Source of the DNA: Cryptomeria japonica
Taxonomy: Eukaryota; Streptophyta; Pinopsida; Cupressales; Cupressaceae
Direction of reading: 5' to 3'
Length of the DNA stretch: 64,000 nucleotides
Assembly: GCF_030272615.1 (NCBI RefSeq)
Contig: NC_081414.1
Span: 339,926,502 to 339,990,501 of the forward strand
A model generated the notes under the pieces. It saw nothing but the letters and a program-made list of their open reading frames with translations. It did no database searches and had not been told where the DNA came from. The first letter of the stretch is position 1. Every line of letters begins with the position of its first letter. The position numbers and the translations under genes were made by a program. Below are positions 1 through 11,161 of the stretch, in pieces.

Positions 1-2
1 AC

Positions 3-1511
3 AATGAAGATTGGGTGAATGCTATGACAAAAGAGATTGATCAAATAAAGATAAATGAAACATGGACATTGGTTCCAAGACCAAAAGAGTAAAATGTAAT
101 CAGTACAAAGTGGATTTTTAGAAATAAGCTAAATGAAAAAGGAGAGGTCATTCAGAATAAAGCAAGGCTAGTTTGCAAAGGCCATGCTCAAGAAGAAGGA
201 ATAGACTATGGAGAGACTTTTGTACCTATAGCAAGACTTGAAGGTGTAAAAACATTGTTGGCATATGCTACTTACAAGAATTTCAAGGTATGTCAAATGG
301 ATGTTAAATCTGCATTTTTGAATGGTATACTAGAAAAAGAAGTATATATTGAACAACCTGAAGGATTTATTGAAGAGAAGAATAAAGATTAGGTATGTAA
401 GTTGAACAAAGCTTTATATGGTCTAAAGCAAGCACCTAGAGCATGGTATGAAAGGTTTCACTCTTACTTAATAAAGATTGGATTTATAAGGACTAGTGAG
501 AATAGCAACATGTATATGAAGAATGATGAGGAGAACGGAATACTGATGTCAGCCATATTTGTTGATGATATTATTTTCTGTGGAAATGACTCTTTATGTA
601 ATAACTTTGGAAATGAAATGTGCAAAGAATTTGAGATGTCATTAATTGGTGAGATAAAGTATTTTATAGGTTTACAAATACTGCAAATAAAAAATGGGAT
701 TTTCATTACTCAATCCAAGTATATAAAGAAAATCTTGAAGAAATTTGGAATGGAGGATTCTAAACCTATAAGTACTCCTATGACTACTAATTGTAAACTA
801 TCAAAGAATGATGAATCTGCATCTATTGATGAAAAACTTTACTGATCTATGATTGGAAAGTTGCAATATGTAGTTCACAGCAAGCCTGAAATAGTACATG
901 CAGTAGGTATAGCTACAAGATTCTCTGTAGATCCCAAAGAAACTCATATGATAGTAGTCAAAAGAATTTTTAGATACTTGAGATGCACTGAAGATTATGG
1001 TCTATTATATGAAAAGAGGAATGATTTTGACTTAAAAGTCTATACTGATGCTGATTGGGCAGGAAATATTGATGATAGGAAAAGCACAAGCGGTGGAGCT
1101 TTCTTTTTGGGAGAAAGACAAGTAAGTTGGCTTAGCAAGAAACAAGGATGCATTTCACAGTCAACAACTGAAGCTGCATATGTCATTGTAGCATTGAATT
1201 GCACCAATATAGCATGGATCAAACAACTGTTGGAAGGAATGAATGAGATAGTTACCGAGCTAGTAACTATATTTTGTGATAATACAAGTGCTATTAACAT
1301 TTCAAAGAATCTGGTAATGCACTCTAAAACTAAACATATCTCTATAAAGTATCATTATCTTAGAGAAGAATTTCAAGAAAAGAATGTTGTACTGGAATAT
1401 GTTAGCACAAAAGAACAAATTGCAGACATCTTCACAAAGCCACTGCCAAGGGACACTTTTGAGTATCTCAGAAGTAAGTTAGGGGTCCTACCCCTATCTA
1501 GGACTCACTAA
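3..1511 (+). pseudogene. Ty1/copia pol fragment: reverse transcriptase and RNase H
   Basis: This is the C-terminal half of a copia polyprotein, cut by the window start. One frame runs throughout and is interrupted by three in-frame stops (TAA at 90-92, TAG at 390-392, TGA at 843-845). RT landmarks are the DVKSAFLNG segment near 301-325, the LYGLKQAPRAWY motif just after 410, and an intact FVDDII active site near 559-577. The RNase H part starts with YTDADWAG near 1042 and ends with ADIFTKPLP near 1424-1450, the usual end of copia pol. Protease and integrase would lie upstream of the window. Each stop replaces a position that is usually Gln or Arg in the family, so each can be explained by one C-to-T change. 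The copy cannot make a working polyprotein. Family assignment is firm; lineage is not. Confidence 0.95.
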
Positions 1512-1865
1512 CAGCGTTCGGTGACAACAGCAATTCTATGACTCCATAGAATACTATTAGTGAGTTGATGCTGATTTACATACTTTAGAAGGATGTCTAA
1601 AGTTGTGCAGGAAACAGTAAATGAAGACAAGTTGCTCTGATCGAGATACATTTATATATGTTTTGATTTGTAAGGAAATTACTTCAAAGGGGGAGTAATT
1701 ATGGATCAGTCTTCCTTTCGACATTGTTGTCAAAGGGGGAGAAGATTATCAAACAAGAAAAGGTTACAACAGGGAGAGAAGTTTACAGCTCAAGGATAAT
1801 AGGAGAAGATTAAAGAAATTGGAATAAATCAAGTTGGTATTGCTATCAATGCCAAAGGGGGAGAT
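1512..1865 (+). other. Copia 3' untranslated spacer ending in polypurine tract
   Basis: No gene is seen between the pol stop and the 3' LTR. Three purine tracts of the AAAGGGGGAG type occur at about 1686-1697, 1733-1742 and 1853-1864. The last directly abuts the LTR start and is the expected plus-strand primer site. Confidence 0.7.
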
Positions 1866-1910
1866 TGTTGGCATTACAATAAGCTGGGAGATTGTTGGCA
1901 TTACAATAAG
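1866..1910 (+). repeat. 27-bp duplication of the LTR start
   Basis: The first 18 bases of the LTR occur at 1866-1883 and again at 1893-1910. The linker CTGGGAGAT between them resembles the end of the polypurine tract. The PPT/LTR junction has been duplicated in tandem with a 27-base period. Confidence 0.85.
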
Positions 1911-3421
1911 TTTGATGGTTGATGATATTGAGAAGGTTGTTGGAGATAAATGATATAATTGATAAAGGATGATTACTGTCTTAATATTATTATTTTGTCA
2001 TTGATGTCAAGCAATTGATTTTCTGATTCAGTATGATGTTGCCATATCTTAAAAAGTATGTTTTGATAAGTATAAAGTTGTCGGTAAAAGACACAAAAAG
2101 AATGTGAAAATAAAGGGGAGTAATAAAGTTATTCAATTGGCAACTATTACTGAGTTAGACAGTGATGAGATTATGATGTTTTGATTGATGTGATATCCTA
2201 TAAATGTGTATTCAAAGATTGAACAAGAAGGAGAAAATATTTCATGCAATAGAATGAGTAAAGGTTTGATACTATTCTATTTTACCAAGCAAAGAGCTAG
2301 TCGGTAAACTCCAAGGCTATCGATGTTGGTTAAAGATGGAAAAAGTCATCGAGAAGAGAATGACTACTGAGTAAAGTTTAGTATTAATCGAGTATCAACC
2401 AAGCAATAACAGAATGCATTAAATAAAGTGTATACATTATTTAATGAAGGATGCCAATGAGCTGGAGGTTTATTGAAGATTGGAATGTCATGCAAGAAAT
2501 TTGTTAAGGATCTACAACAATGAAAATTCAAGAGTTAGATCTACACACAGATTGAACGGTCATAACCGAGCACAATTACCAAGGAAGGATACAAGTTTCA
2601 AGGCATGATAAAATGTTTTTCATATGGAAAGATTCAATGAACCTAGTCAAGTTTGAAGATCTGATGGTTAAGATTAATCATAGGAAATGTGATTAAGGAG
2701 ATTAAGTGGACAGGAATTGCTTATAAATAAAGAGTAGTTGAAGAACAATGTATGTAGGCAAACTGAAGCACAGTGATGCTACAGAGGTGCTTACCAAGTA
2801 TAGAAGATTGAAGATCTGATTGAAGAATAGATTGAGAAGCCCAGCAAGGAGAAAGATAAGTCTTATAACAAGATTATCTTGAGCACATTGAGCACATAGA
2901 ATCTACATTAACATTTTAGATGTGAAGTTGCGGATATATTTTATTACTGATATTTATTTTTGTAAGTGACGGGAAATCTCTTAACCGAGTGGACTTAACA
3001 GTCTTATTTGTAAATCCTCTTGGAAGGTAACATTCTGAATGAGTGTTTGAAATCCTTTGACAGGTCACTTCTAACAAAGTGAAGATTCTAATAGATCTAA
3101 GGGAAATCCCTTAACCGGGTCACATCTAGCAATGTGTATGTAATCTTTAATAGGATTTTCTTTTAACCAAGCATACTCTAGAAGAGTATATTTTCTTGTG
3201 GGTCTGAAATCCCACAGTGGTTTTTCCCTATTAGGGTTTCCACATTAAATCTGGTGTCAAATGTGATTTAATATTTTATGTTTATCTATTTATGAGTTTG
3301 AATGATTTACAGTCATAGTTGCATATGAAGAAAGTACTACTGAGGTTGAATCTCAAAAGAGAATTGATAATTGAAGTTATCCGATTCACCCCCCCCCCCC
3401 CCCCCTCTCATCTAACTAACA
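1866..3421 (+). repeat. 3' LTR of the copia element
   Basis: The LTR begins TGTTGGCATTAC directly after a polypurine tract. I place its end at ...CTAACTAACA (3421), after a CCGATTCA-C(n)-TCTC segment that also occurs near the ends of the other copia LTRs in this window (28,060 and 45,085). That gives about 1.56 kb. The C run near 3389-3405 is about 17 long. The 5' LTR is outside the window, so the TSD (AGCAT expected after 3421) cannot be tested and the right end is a homology-based placement. Confidence 0.7.
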
Positions 3422-4211
3422 AGCATTTCTATCAAAATTGCTACTACAACCTCTCTTTATGTGATTTGCAATTCAGTCTTTCATTTATATCTACTTGCAA
3501 GTACTTTCTTTCATTACTTGGTTAATTCCAAAATTGGGGTTTGACCTAAAGGCAAACCCCCAATCCCAACACATTTCCCTCTCTTTTCTATGTGTAGGTT
3601 GCAGGTGCGTAATTGTACTTTTGAATTCAAGCTTCATTTGCAGAGGTGGAAAAACCCTTTTCATTTTGCAAATTTTTTGGAGGACCCTGTACATTCCCAC
3701 CATGGTCCAGACATTTTTTTGTCAAATTTGCAAGGCAACTATGTCTCAACATTTTACTGCCAAATACAGGTGCACAACTTCATCCCATATTCAGATCTCA
3801 AGTTATAATCAAATCTTTGTCACTTTTGCACTACATAATTCAATCAATTTCCTTTCCATTTCAAATCAAATAAAAGGGAATAAGGGGATCATCATAACAC
3901 CCTTAATTCATTCAGAGTTTAATCTATCATCTTTGTGTGGAGATTGGATCTAGTGAGTTACCCCCACATTTCCCTAATGTAATGGTGAAAAGTACTTGAA
4001 GGATAATCAATAGTGAAACTCTCATCTCTCTTTGAGGGAAAGGGTTAGTTTTCCACTTGATCTATCACTAATCATTTTCCCACCATCACACAATGGTGAT
4101 ATGCAAGCAACTATGATATACTCTTAAATGAATATATGCAATGTAGTAAATAAATATGCAAATGCAGCACTAAAAAATTGAAATGAACTTGCCCTTAGAT
4201 GTAATATCTTT
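3422..4211. other. No gene recognised
   Basis: AT-rich sequence with short open frames on both strands and no family motif. It probably belongs to the minus-strand retroelement that continues at 4.2-5.2 kb, but I found no direct evidence for that. Confidence 0.4.
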
Positions 4212-4442
4212 TTAGGTGCATGTTGTTATTGAGTTGGTATGAACTTGGTGTAGATAATTCATTGGTCTTTGTTTGAAGAGTTGGATGATCCTGTCTTTTT
4301 CAATAGGATATTCAGCTAGGAGTCTTTCATGTATAGATTCTGCTATAGCCTCCTTATTTTCAAACCAATCTAGTGGTGGTAGACCTTCTTGCCCCCAGTC
4401 TTTCAAGTGTTGGTGTATGATGCAAATAAATTTTGGCTTCAA
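4212..4442 (-). CDS. Unidentified ORF fragment, 76 codons
   Basis: A short minus-strand open frame whose product is rich in charged residues (WGQEGLPPLDWF, then EAIAESIHERLL). It has no recognised domain. It lies on the same strand as the P/S-rich retroelement remnant just upstream on the minus strand and may be a piece of the same element. No promoter or splice context is visible, so it should not be treated as an independent gene. Confidence 0.25.
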   Translation of the reverse strand: MKPKFICIIHQHLKDWGQEGLPPLDWFENKEAIAESIHERLLAEYPIEKDRIIQLFKQRPMNYLHQVHTNSITTCT

Positions 4443-4584
4443 AGTTATGACATGAGCGGGTGTTATGCCTGTTTCTATTGATGCACTTGAAGAGGATTAT
4501 GAAGCCAACCAGGTGTTGATCTAATTAGCTAGTGTTATTCTTGTTCTTCAAGAAGATGATATAACAATTTGGGTGTTGATTTCA

Positions 4585-5191
4585 TTAGCTAATGCCATAC
4601 TTGTTTCTATCACCACATTGGCATGTGATAATAGTGCACATACAAATGTTGACAAGTTGTCTTGTGTAATATGATATAGATTGGTTTAGTAAGGGGTTCA
4701 TGAACAACTTGTGTAGAGGCATTTGGAACATGAGAGAGACTAGGAGAAATGATAGATTCATTTGAGAGGGAATCTTGTGAGAGAAATAGAGGATTATGAC
4801 ATGGAAATGAAGGGATGGAGGGATCTTGATAAGGATTTGGATAAATAGTGGGATCTTGTTTAGGAAATGAAGGTGAAGGAATAATTTGATCTTGACTTGG
4901 AAATGCATTGTTAGGAAGGATGGACGAGATGTTCTGATCTTGTTTAGGATGAGGGTGTTAAATGGGACTTGGAAGGATACTTTGTTCTTAATATGAAAGG
5001 GTATCATTATGAGTGGAATAGAAAAGCATGAGGGGATAACATAGGATTCTTGGTCGATGGGATCTTGATAAAAATTGGATAGAATGGAAGGGTTTGTTCT
5101 TGATATTGATTTGTTTCGTTACTGATTTCTTCTAATTTTGGCTTGTCCTCCTAGCATGGGGAATGAGTTTGCATGGGATATTTTTGGAAGT
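4585..5191 (-). pseudogene. 3' portion of split outer retroelement, P/S-rich coding remnant
   Basis: Read on the minus strand, one frame gives a low-complexity product with recurrent QDP, IPS and NPLF words. It resembles, in the same order, the product encoded on the plus strand at about 62,270-62,420 (for example DPTIYPNPYQDPSIPSFP here against DPIIPSNPPQDPLVPPSP there). This identifies it as part of a second copy of the same retroelement family, in opposite orientation. It is interrupted at 5191/5192 by the giant-LTR gypsy element, and the other half resumes at 22,728. The function of the protein is unknown. Confidence 0.55.
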
Positions 5192-5362
5192 TGTTGTCCT
5201 CGATTTCAGCACAACCAAAATCGTGAGGCAACCCTACAAAACTGGCTCATTTCATACCTTACGACCTCCGAGAGAGCTTGATCGACTTTGTCGGTTAGCT
5301 CATTTAGCTTTTCGCTTTTCATTTTTATTGTTTTCTAAGTTTTTAAGATTTGCAGTTTTACT

Positions 5363-6352
5363 TGCAGGTCAGACTTTAAAGCCCAACATGCAGTGTTCCT
5401 TCTTTTCAAAGGAAATTGCATATCAGATTTTAAAGTCTGAAGTGCAAAGGTTTGGATTTATCCTTGTAGATCGGACTTTAAAGTCTGACCTGCAAGTAAT
5501 CATTCCCATACAGTTCAGACTTTAAAGTCTGATCTGTAGGTCTTCCGGTTAAAAGGTGCATGTTAGACCTTATGCACTGCATGATTAGTAATTAACGTCA
5601 CATTAGTTGCTAATTTGGGGATTATTTATTAAGTTTTGGAGGTTATTTCTTCATTTTTATTTGAGATTTCCTCTCTACGCGTCCCTCCTCTTTTCTCCTT
5701 CATTTTCGCTCGTCGGCCTTGTGGATTTATCGAGTCTCTGTTAGATTTTTTCTCTCACCGTGGCAGATTGAGGTAGGTTTTTTTATTTTATTTCAGGTTT
5801 TTGCTTGTTCTCCATGTTTTCCCTTTCCTTTCTACCTTTGTTTTTGTTTTTTCTTGGTAGTTGTCTTCAGAGGGTATTCAGACTTTAAAATACGATTGCC
5901 CTTTTAATATTTCTTTCCCCTAGCCTGCACACCGGGTTTTAAAGCCCAATATACAGGCTAATCAATGGAGATTCCTTGCATATCAGATTTTAAATTTTGA
6001 TATGTAGGAGGATAAACCTCGCATATCAGACTTTAAAATCCAATATGCGAGGGGAGAGATTTTTTTGGTTGACATGTCAGGTTTTAAAACCTGACGTGTT
6101 AATCATTTTCTTTTCCCCCAACTAGCACATCAGACTTTAAAATCTGATGTGCTAGTCTTTTTCAATGTTCTACACCTGCACCTCGGACTTTAAAGTCCGA
6201 TGTGCTAATGATTTTTTCCAACTTGCACATCGGACTTAAAAGTTCGATGTGTCAATGACTTCCCCCTATTTGCACATCAGACTTTAAAGTTCGATATGCA
6301 AGTAAAGATGTTTTATCTTTGCACATCGGAATTTAAAACCCGATGTGTAAAT
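5363..6352 (+). repeat. Array of about 14 palindromes with TTTAAA centre (left LTR)
   Basis: Near-perfect inverted repeats of about 28-36 bp recur with no spacer at the dyad. A typical left arm is TTGCACATCGGACTTT, followed by its reverse complement. Centres lie in 5363-5392, 5416-5447, 5464-5495, 5509-5538, 5876-5900 (weak), 5922-5959, 5977-6008, 6017-6052, 6070-6100, 6121-6156, 6178-6205, 6223-6253, 6270-6301 and 6319-6352. The copy at 6121-6156 is a 36-bp palindrome with one mismatched pair at the centre. The core CGGACTTTAAAGTCCG is perfect at 6184-6199. They lie in two clusters upstream of the LTR ORF. They could be dimeric protein-binding sites, RNA hairpins or cruciform sites; the sequence does not say which. 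Confidence 0.9.
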
Positions 6353-6525
6353 TTTGACTCCTAAGGTGTAGATCAGACTTTTTTCTCCAACCTGCAGTTT
6401 TTGACAGTTTTGCTCCTAAGTCTTTTCTGAGTCCGTTTTTTGATCCAATTGATAAAATGTGGTTTTAATGATAATGATAGTCCTCAAAGAAGATAATCTT
6501 TAGTATTGAATGCAATCATTTGCAA

Positions 6526-9500
6526 ATGTCAAATCCCTCTCATGACAAATCAAAACTTTCTTCAAGTCAGTTGGAATTTTCATTGGGAAAAACATCAGCA
6601 AGGAAGATGAAGTACAAGTACTTGAATGTACCCAGAAAGTTCAGTGGATTCAAACATCAAGGAAATTAAAGACACAGAAATTGGTCATGTTAGTATGCAG
6701 GAGTTTATTGATCAGGTTGAGAAATCTCCTTCTTGCTTGACAAACTTGATCAGATCTAAGGTACATAAGTATGCTTCCCTCCCAATTGCAGCTCATGATC
6801 CTTATTTTGTACTTGCAGTAGCGGATCACTTTGATCCAAATATGAGAAAGGTTAGAGATGTTGATCAAAATGTGATCTTGAATTTGGGTAGTGTTTTCTT
6901 CAATAGTGTTTTCAAAGGTTCTACAGTTGAGGAAGTAGTTGATTTTTCTCAAGAAAGTGCTCAGGAGTACTATGAGAAAAATGAGGAGAAATGCAAAAAA
7001 GTAATCAATACAGTGTACCTCTTTGCTACAATAAATTCTACCACCTCACGATGGCCTAAATATTTTCATAGAAATGACTTCAATGAAGAGTACAATGATA
7101 TGGTCACTATGTTGTCAAGGGTGAAGGGTTTAAAGGATTCTCATTACTTTCAAACCTGGATGTGCTATTACATGAATATAATCAGGAAAGGGGCTACAAG
7201 AATTGATTAGGGTGAACAGATTAGTGATACGCTCTGTGCTCAATTGAAGGAAGTCAAGGTGATGCTGAAATTCTATATGACATTGTAACTAGTTTATGCA
7301 GCTGCCTCTATGAGGCAATATCCAGGTTTGTCTACCAAGGGTGATAGGAGATTAGTGCATGTCTAGGAATACTATGATCAACTCACAATCAAGAATTAAT
7401 GTATCCATGTTAGAAGGGTCAATGACGCCTTCTTTGTTGTGTGGAAAAGTATGTTTGATAAGAATCTACAGAAGAAAAGATTGTCAGAAGCTGCATATAA
7501 CAAGGTGTCCCATTTGAGATGTGTTTTTCTTCAGTTTCTAACTTTCACTTACATCCAGATCGGATGTTTCTCGGGTGAGCCCTTCATTTTGCCAAGGTAT
7601 CCTTCTGATTAAATCATCCTCATGCAATTATGTCGACAAATAATCTATGTGCATGAAAAGAAATCACAAACACATAAGACTGGGTTGAAGTTTCCTAAAT
7701 CTATTGGTAGATACTCAGTTTTAACTAACCCCAAAGAAAAGAACATGGAGGAAGAGATGCAATGGAACAAAATGAGAAGATTCAAGGCACGAAACAATTT
7801 TGATTTTTGTGGCATGAAAAATAAGCTTAAAAGAAACTACACTCATGTTTTTAGATTTGAGGATGTATGGGCAAATTGCCATGATGAGGAAGATATAAGG
7901 AGGAGGAATTTCAGTCATCTTACCTTGGAGAAGATTGAGAACCTGGATTTGGTAAAAATCCCAATGACCATGGAAGACACTGATGACATAATAGACCCAG
8001 TCTATTATGAGAAGAAGGTTGTTGACTCTCCACTTCCTCCTGTGCAATGGTCGAGAAAGGAAAGTAGATCTATCACCCAAAGAATCTCTCCCATTCTAGA
8101 AAACACCAGTGCTTGGCTATTAAAAAAGAATCTTAGGATGAAACAACTTCCTGCTAGTTCTAGGGATGAAGATAATAGTGATGGCCCAGTTGGTAAGAAG
8201 GGTGGGTCATCATCAGCAGTGCAAGGGATAGTTATAAAGGAACCAAAATAATAGACTGCCATTGAAATTGAAAAAGAGAAGGAGACTGAAGAAGGGGAAA
8301 TTCCTCAACAAGAGGAAGCATAGGTTGAAGAAACATCACATCCGGGTGAAGTTAATGCCCCGATCACTTCATAGGTACCAACTCATTCAGAGGTGATCGT
8401 TCACTCTATTGATTCTGATCTTGATCAAGAGGATGAGGATTTTCATAATGGGGATCTGGGTATGGACATGGCACAGTCAGAGACTGCTCAACAATTTTTT
8501 GCATTAACCAATTTCTCCAATTTGGATGATTTTCCTTCAGCTGCCATTGAATCTTCAATGTTGGAGTTTAATGAAGCCATGGAAGAGGCATTTGCAGAAC
8601 AATCTATAGTGAACTTACCTATGAATACAATCATAACATAAATTCCACCATTGGTAAGTATTAAGGTTGCATCCATGACACCTTCAATTCTCCCATTTGT
8701 GACTAAAGAGATGTCAGCAGCAGCAACTATTGGAACATCAACAAGTGTCTCACAAAATACTTCAACATTGGTGCCAATGAGAACACTCATAACTGTTACA
8801 AGCTCTAGTCAGGCTGCTCTCGAAATCTTAACTGAGATTCAGCAAGGAGCTACTACTCCATCGACCAACCCATAATTACCACATTGGATGGAGGTAGTGG
8901 CGCATAAGAGGAAAAAATTGGTAATTTCTCCTGATGAGTTTGATTTTGAGCAGTTGGTTCCTCTAAAGCCTAAAGGAACAAAGAAGCCAAAGACGGTATC
9001 TTGGGTGTTAGTAGACCCTGCTTCTAAAAGGAAATATGTTGAAGTCATGGTACCATCAATAGATAAAGATAAAGGCAATATATGACCTGAGGATTACACC
9101 ATGCAAACCGTAGAGCTTGGGGTGGAAACACATGAGAGTGTTAAGTCTAATTCTCAGACAACTTTCAACTCTTTGTTACAAAGGTTTGATCAAGAGAGGG
9201 ATGAGAAGAATAAATTAAAGAAGAAATATGAACAATTAACTAATGTTCTTTTGAAAGTCACACAATCTTCTTAGGAAGTTAAGCCCATAGGATCCTCAAA
9301 GGACACTGAAGCTCTAAAGAAAATTGAATAGGTTGGAGCCAAGGGCGGGGTGATGGATGAGTGGATTTCACAGCTAAGGTCAGAAGACTCTCATCTTCTA
9401 AGTTCAACAGTTGGGCTATTAGCAATTTTTGAAGTAATCCAAAGCCAAATGCAAGGACTCAAAACTTCATTATCTCAAGAGATTGAGGAAGTTGAGAAAA

Positions 9501-10033
9501 GTACAACCCTTTGGAGCAAAATGGAGGACTTCAGAATAGATGTCCTTGTTGAAAATAAAGTAATTCCTACAACGGAATAATATATCCAGATTTTGTCATT
9601 GTTGTCTCACAAGCAAGATACAATAAGGTTGATGATTGCAGAGCTGGACCGAGAAAGGAAAGAAGGTGATGATGAGATTGATCTCATTTTTGCCAAAATT
9701 GCCAATCTTCCTTGTTATCTATATGATGACAATCAAAATCTCATTACTAGTGAAGCCATCACACAGGAATTCCTTTCTCTAATGGATCATTGCACGAGAC
9801 ATGATTTCTCATTTGGCACATTCGATAAGTTACTGGAGATCCAAGTCAGTTTTGAAGTCCTCACATCCATGCTGAAGGACAGGAAAAAGAAATAGGTAAA
9901 GACTGAGGATGTGATTTCCCGTGTTCATGTGATCACAGATTCTACCCCAATACCAAATGAAGCAGAGATGAAAGACATCCTAACTAAGTTTGAATAATTC
10001 CATAAATCGAACGAAGAGGAGAAAGATGAATAA
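6526..10033 (+). pseudogene. LTR-borne long ORF, left copy (unknown protein)
   Basis: From 6626 onward a single frame covers about 1,130 codons. It has many in-frame stops but no frameshift. The ancestral ATG is probably 6526, as in the right copy, but small deletions near 6613-6640 throw this copy out of frame there. The N-terminal third is globular (SRWPKYFHRNDFNEEYND, then FQTWMCYYMN). The middle carries a VQWSRKE segment and an acidic tract, then an S/T-rich stretch, a KPKGTKKPK basic patch, and a C-terminal part with coiled-coil character (QERDEKNKLKKKYEQL; KTSLSQEIEEVEKSTTLW). I recognise no known family: it is not gag, not pol, and shows no transposase motif. Stops at 8249-8254, 8639-8641 and 9329-9331 are shared with the right copy and so predate insertion. 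The others are private to this copy. Confidence 0.8.
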
Positions 10034-10191
10034 AGCGTCCCCTTTTAGCTTTTTTGTTTTATGCAGTTGCCATCATTAGATCCTTTCAGTTTTCTCATAG
10101 CTGCACATTTTCCTCATGCTATAGTTGTAGTAAAGTGGGACTGTGTAGTTGAATTAGTCAACTATGCCCACATTTTTCTCCATCCTTTTCC

Positions 10192-10198
10192 TATTTAA
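10192..10198 (+). promoter_or_regulatory. Candidate LTR TATA box (left LTR)
   Basis: TATTTAA is conserved in the right LTR at 21,971-21,977. It lies about 110 bp upstream of an AATAAA, the usual order of an LTR promoter and poly(A) signal. Transcription would start near 10,225 by inference. Confidence 0.45.
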
Positions 10199-10306
10199 GG
10201 AGGACCTCATTTGTAAATATTTATCTTTTTCATGCTAAACAAAACTCTGTAGAGTTTTTGCCTCAACTAAGACTTTGAGCTTTTGTTGTGAAGATTCTAT
10301 CAAGCA

Positions 10307-10312
10307 AATAAA
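10307..10312 (+). terminator. Candidate LTR poly(A) signal (left LTR)
   Basis: AATAAA, conserved at 22,086-22,091 in the right LTR. In the right copy it would end the genomic RNA. Confidence 0.45.
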
Positions 10313-10954
10313 GAAAGCAATTTTGTTTGATCTCAAACTTTGTGTTGTGTCAAGAAAATTGTTTATATGAGTTAATGTTCTTATGTCCATTACTTGGATA
10401 TGTTCTTTATTTCTTTGATATTGGAGATATTGTTATAGAGTTAAAGAGCTCTTGAATCATGCAAGTAGATTGTGTGCTCTTCACATATTTGAGAAATTTT
10501 TTGATAATTGAGTGATTAGTGGCAGGCTTTGTATTACTGCAATTACTTGTAGTTTAAAGTATTAGAAATTTATACTTGAAGACTTTGAGCTGCAAGTCAA
10601 GTTTCTAATTATTCGCAATAATCAGTTTAAATTAGTGTTACATTCAAGGGAGACTTTGTGCTACATGATATTAAGTTTTAGCGTAGTTTGTTAGATTCAT
10701 TGTTCTTTTCTTCAAGTATCCAAAGAGATAGAGAAATTGTAACAAGGTGGAGGGAGAATACATAGGGACTGAATAAAAAGAGTTATATGCCCAACACCAA
10801 CTTACAGATTTTGATTTCTTATTAATTAGAGAAGAAATTTCAAAGGAAACCTCCCCTTGATGAGAGGAGAGATTAATTTCTCAACATAGATGTGTGTGAA
10901 ATATATATTTTTCCATTGGTGCGCTGGTGACAAAATATTCACCCAATAGTTTTT

Positions 10955-10972
10955 TTGCAACTCTGTTGGGGA
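10955..10972 (+). other. Primer binding site (decayed)
   Basis: The 18 bases TTGCAACTCTGTTGGGGA start six bases after the left LTR. From memory they match the TGGCGACTCTGCTGGGGA type of PBS used by Tat/Ogre-like elements at 15 of 18 positions. Two of the three differences are C-to-T or G-to-A. This supports the LTR end at 10,948. The tRNA assignment is from memory only. Confidence 0.5.
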
Positions 10973-11161
10973 GCAACGTGCAACCAGTTTGTCTTTTTGG
11001 GTTGCAGTGCGCTTTCATTGTAATTTCCATATTGTTGCTTTTCTCCATATTCTAATCTGGCTTATCAAAGTTACACTCGTAGGCAACGATTAGTAGGAAT
11101 TGTTGATCCTACATTTGAGTTATTGCAACAATTTAACTATCCCTTTGTGACACCTCCATGA
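10973..11161 (+). other. Leader between PBS and gag
   Basis: No feature is visible beyond a normal untranslated leader. The gag frame is blocked by stops upstream of 11,162. Confidence 0.5.

Larger units (their letters stand above)
5192..10948 (+). repeat. Left giant LTR (5.76 kb)
   Basis: It matches the right copy along its whole length, from TTGTCCTCGATTTC at the start to CACCCAATAG at the end. Order inside: palindrome cluster 1 (5363-5538), a T-rich stretch (5539-5875), palindrome cluster 2 (5876-6352), the long ORF (6526-10,033), a TATA-like TATTTAA (10,192-10,198) and AATAAA (10,307-10,312). If those are the promoter and poly(A) signal, U3 spans about 5.0 kb and contains both the palindromes and the ORF, R is short, and U5 is about 0.6 kb. 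The copies are clearly diverged: in the best-preserved C-terminal coding stretch 12 of 73 residues differ, so the insertion is not recent. Confidence 0.9.

Noticed and set aside
464-1300. Minus-strand open frames opposite the copia pol fragment
   Set aside because: They mirror the plus-strand RT/RNase H frame, which has clear family motifs.
5363-6352. Palindromes as a CRISPR array
   Set aside because: Plant nuclear DNA, no constant-length spacers, repeats vary and are full palindromes, no cas genes.
7721-9078. Minus-strand frames of 80-120 codons inside the left giant LTR
   Set aside because: Opposite-strand shadows of the long plus-strand ORF; no independent motif.
6626-10033. LTR ORF as a second gag or a captured transposase
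   Set aside because: No capsid W/SW..F pattern, no zinc knuckle and no DDE/D-rich catalytic pattern found by eye. Left as unknown.
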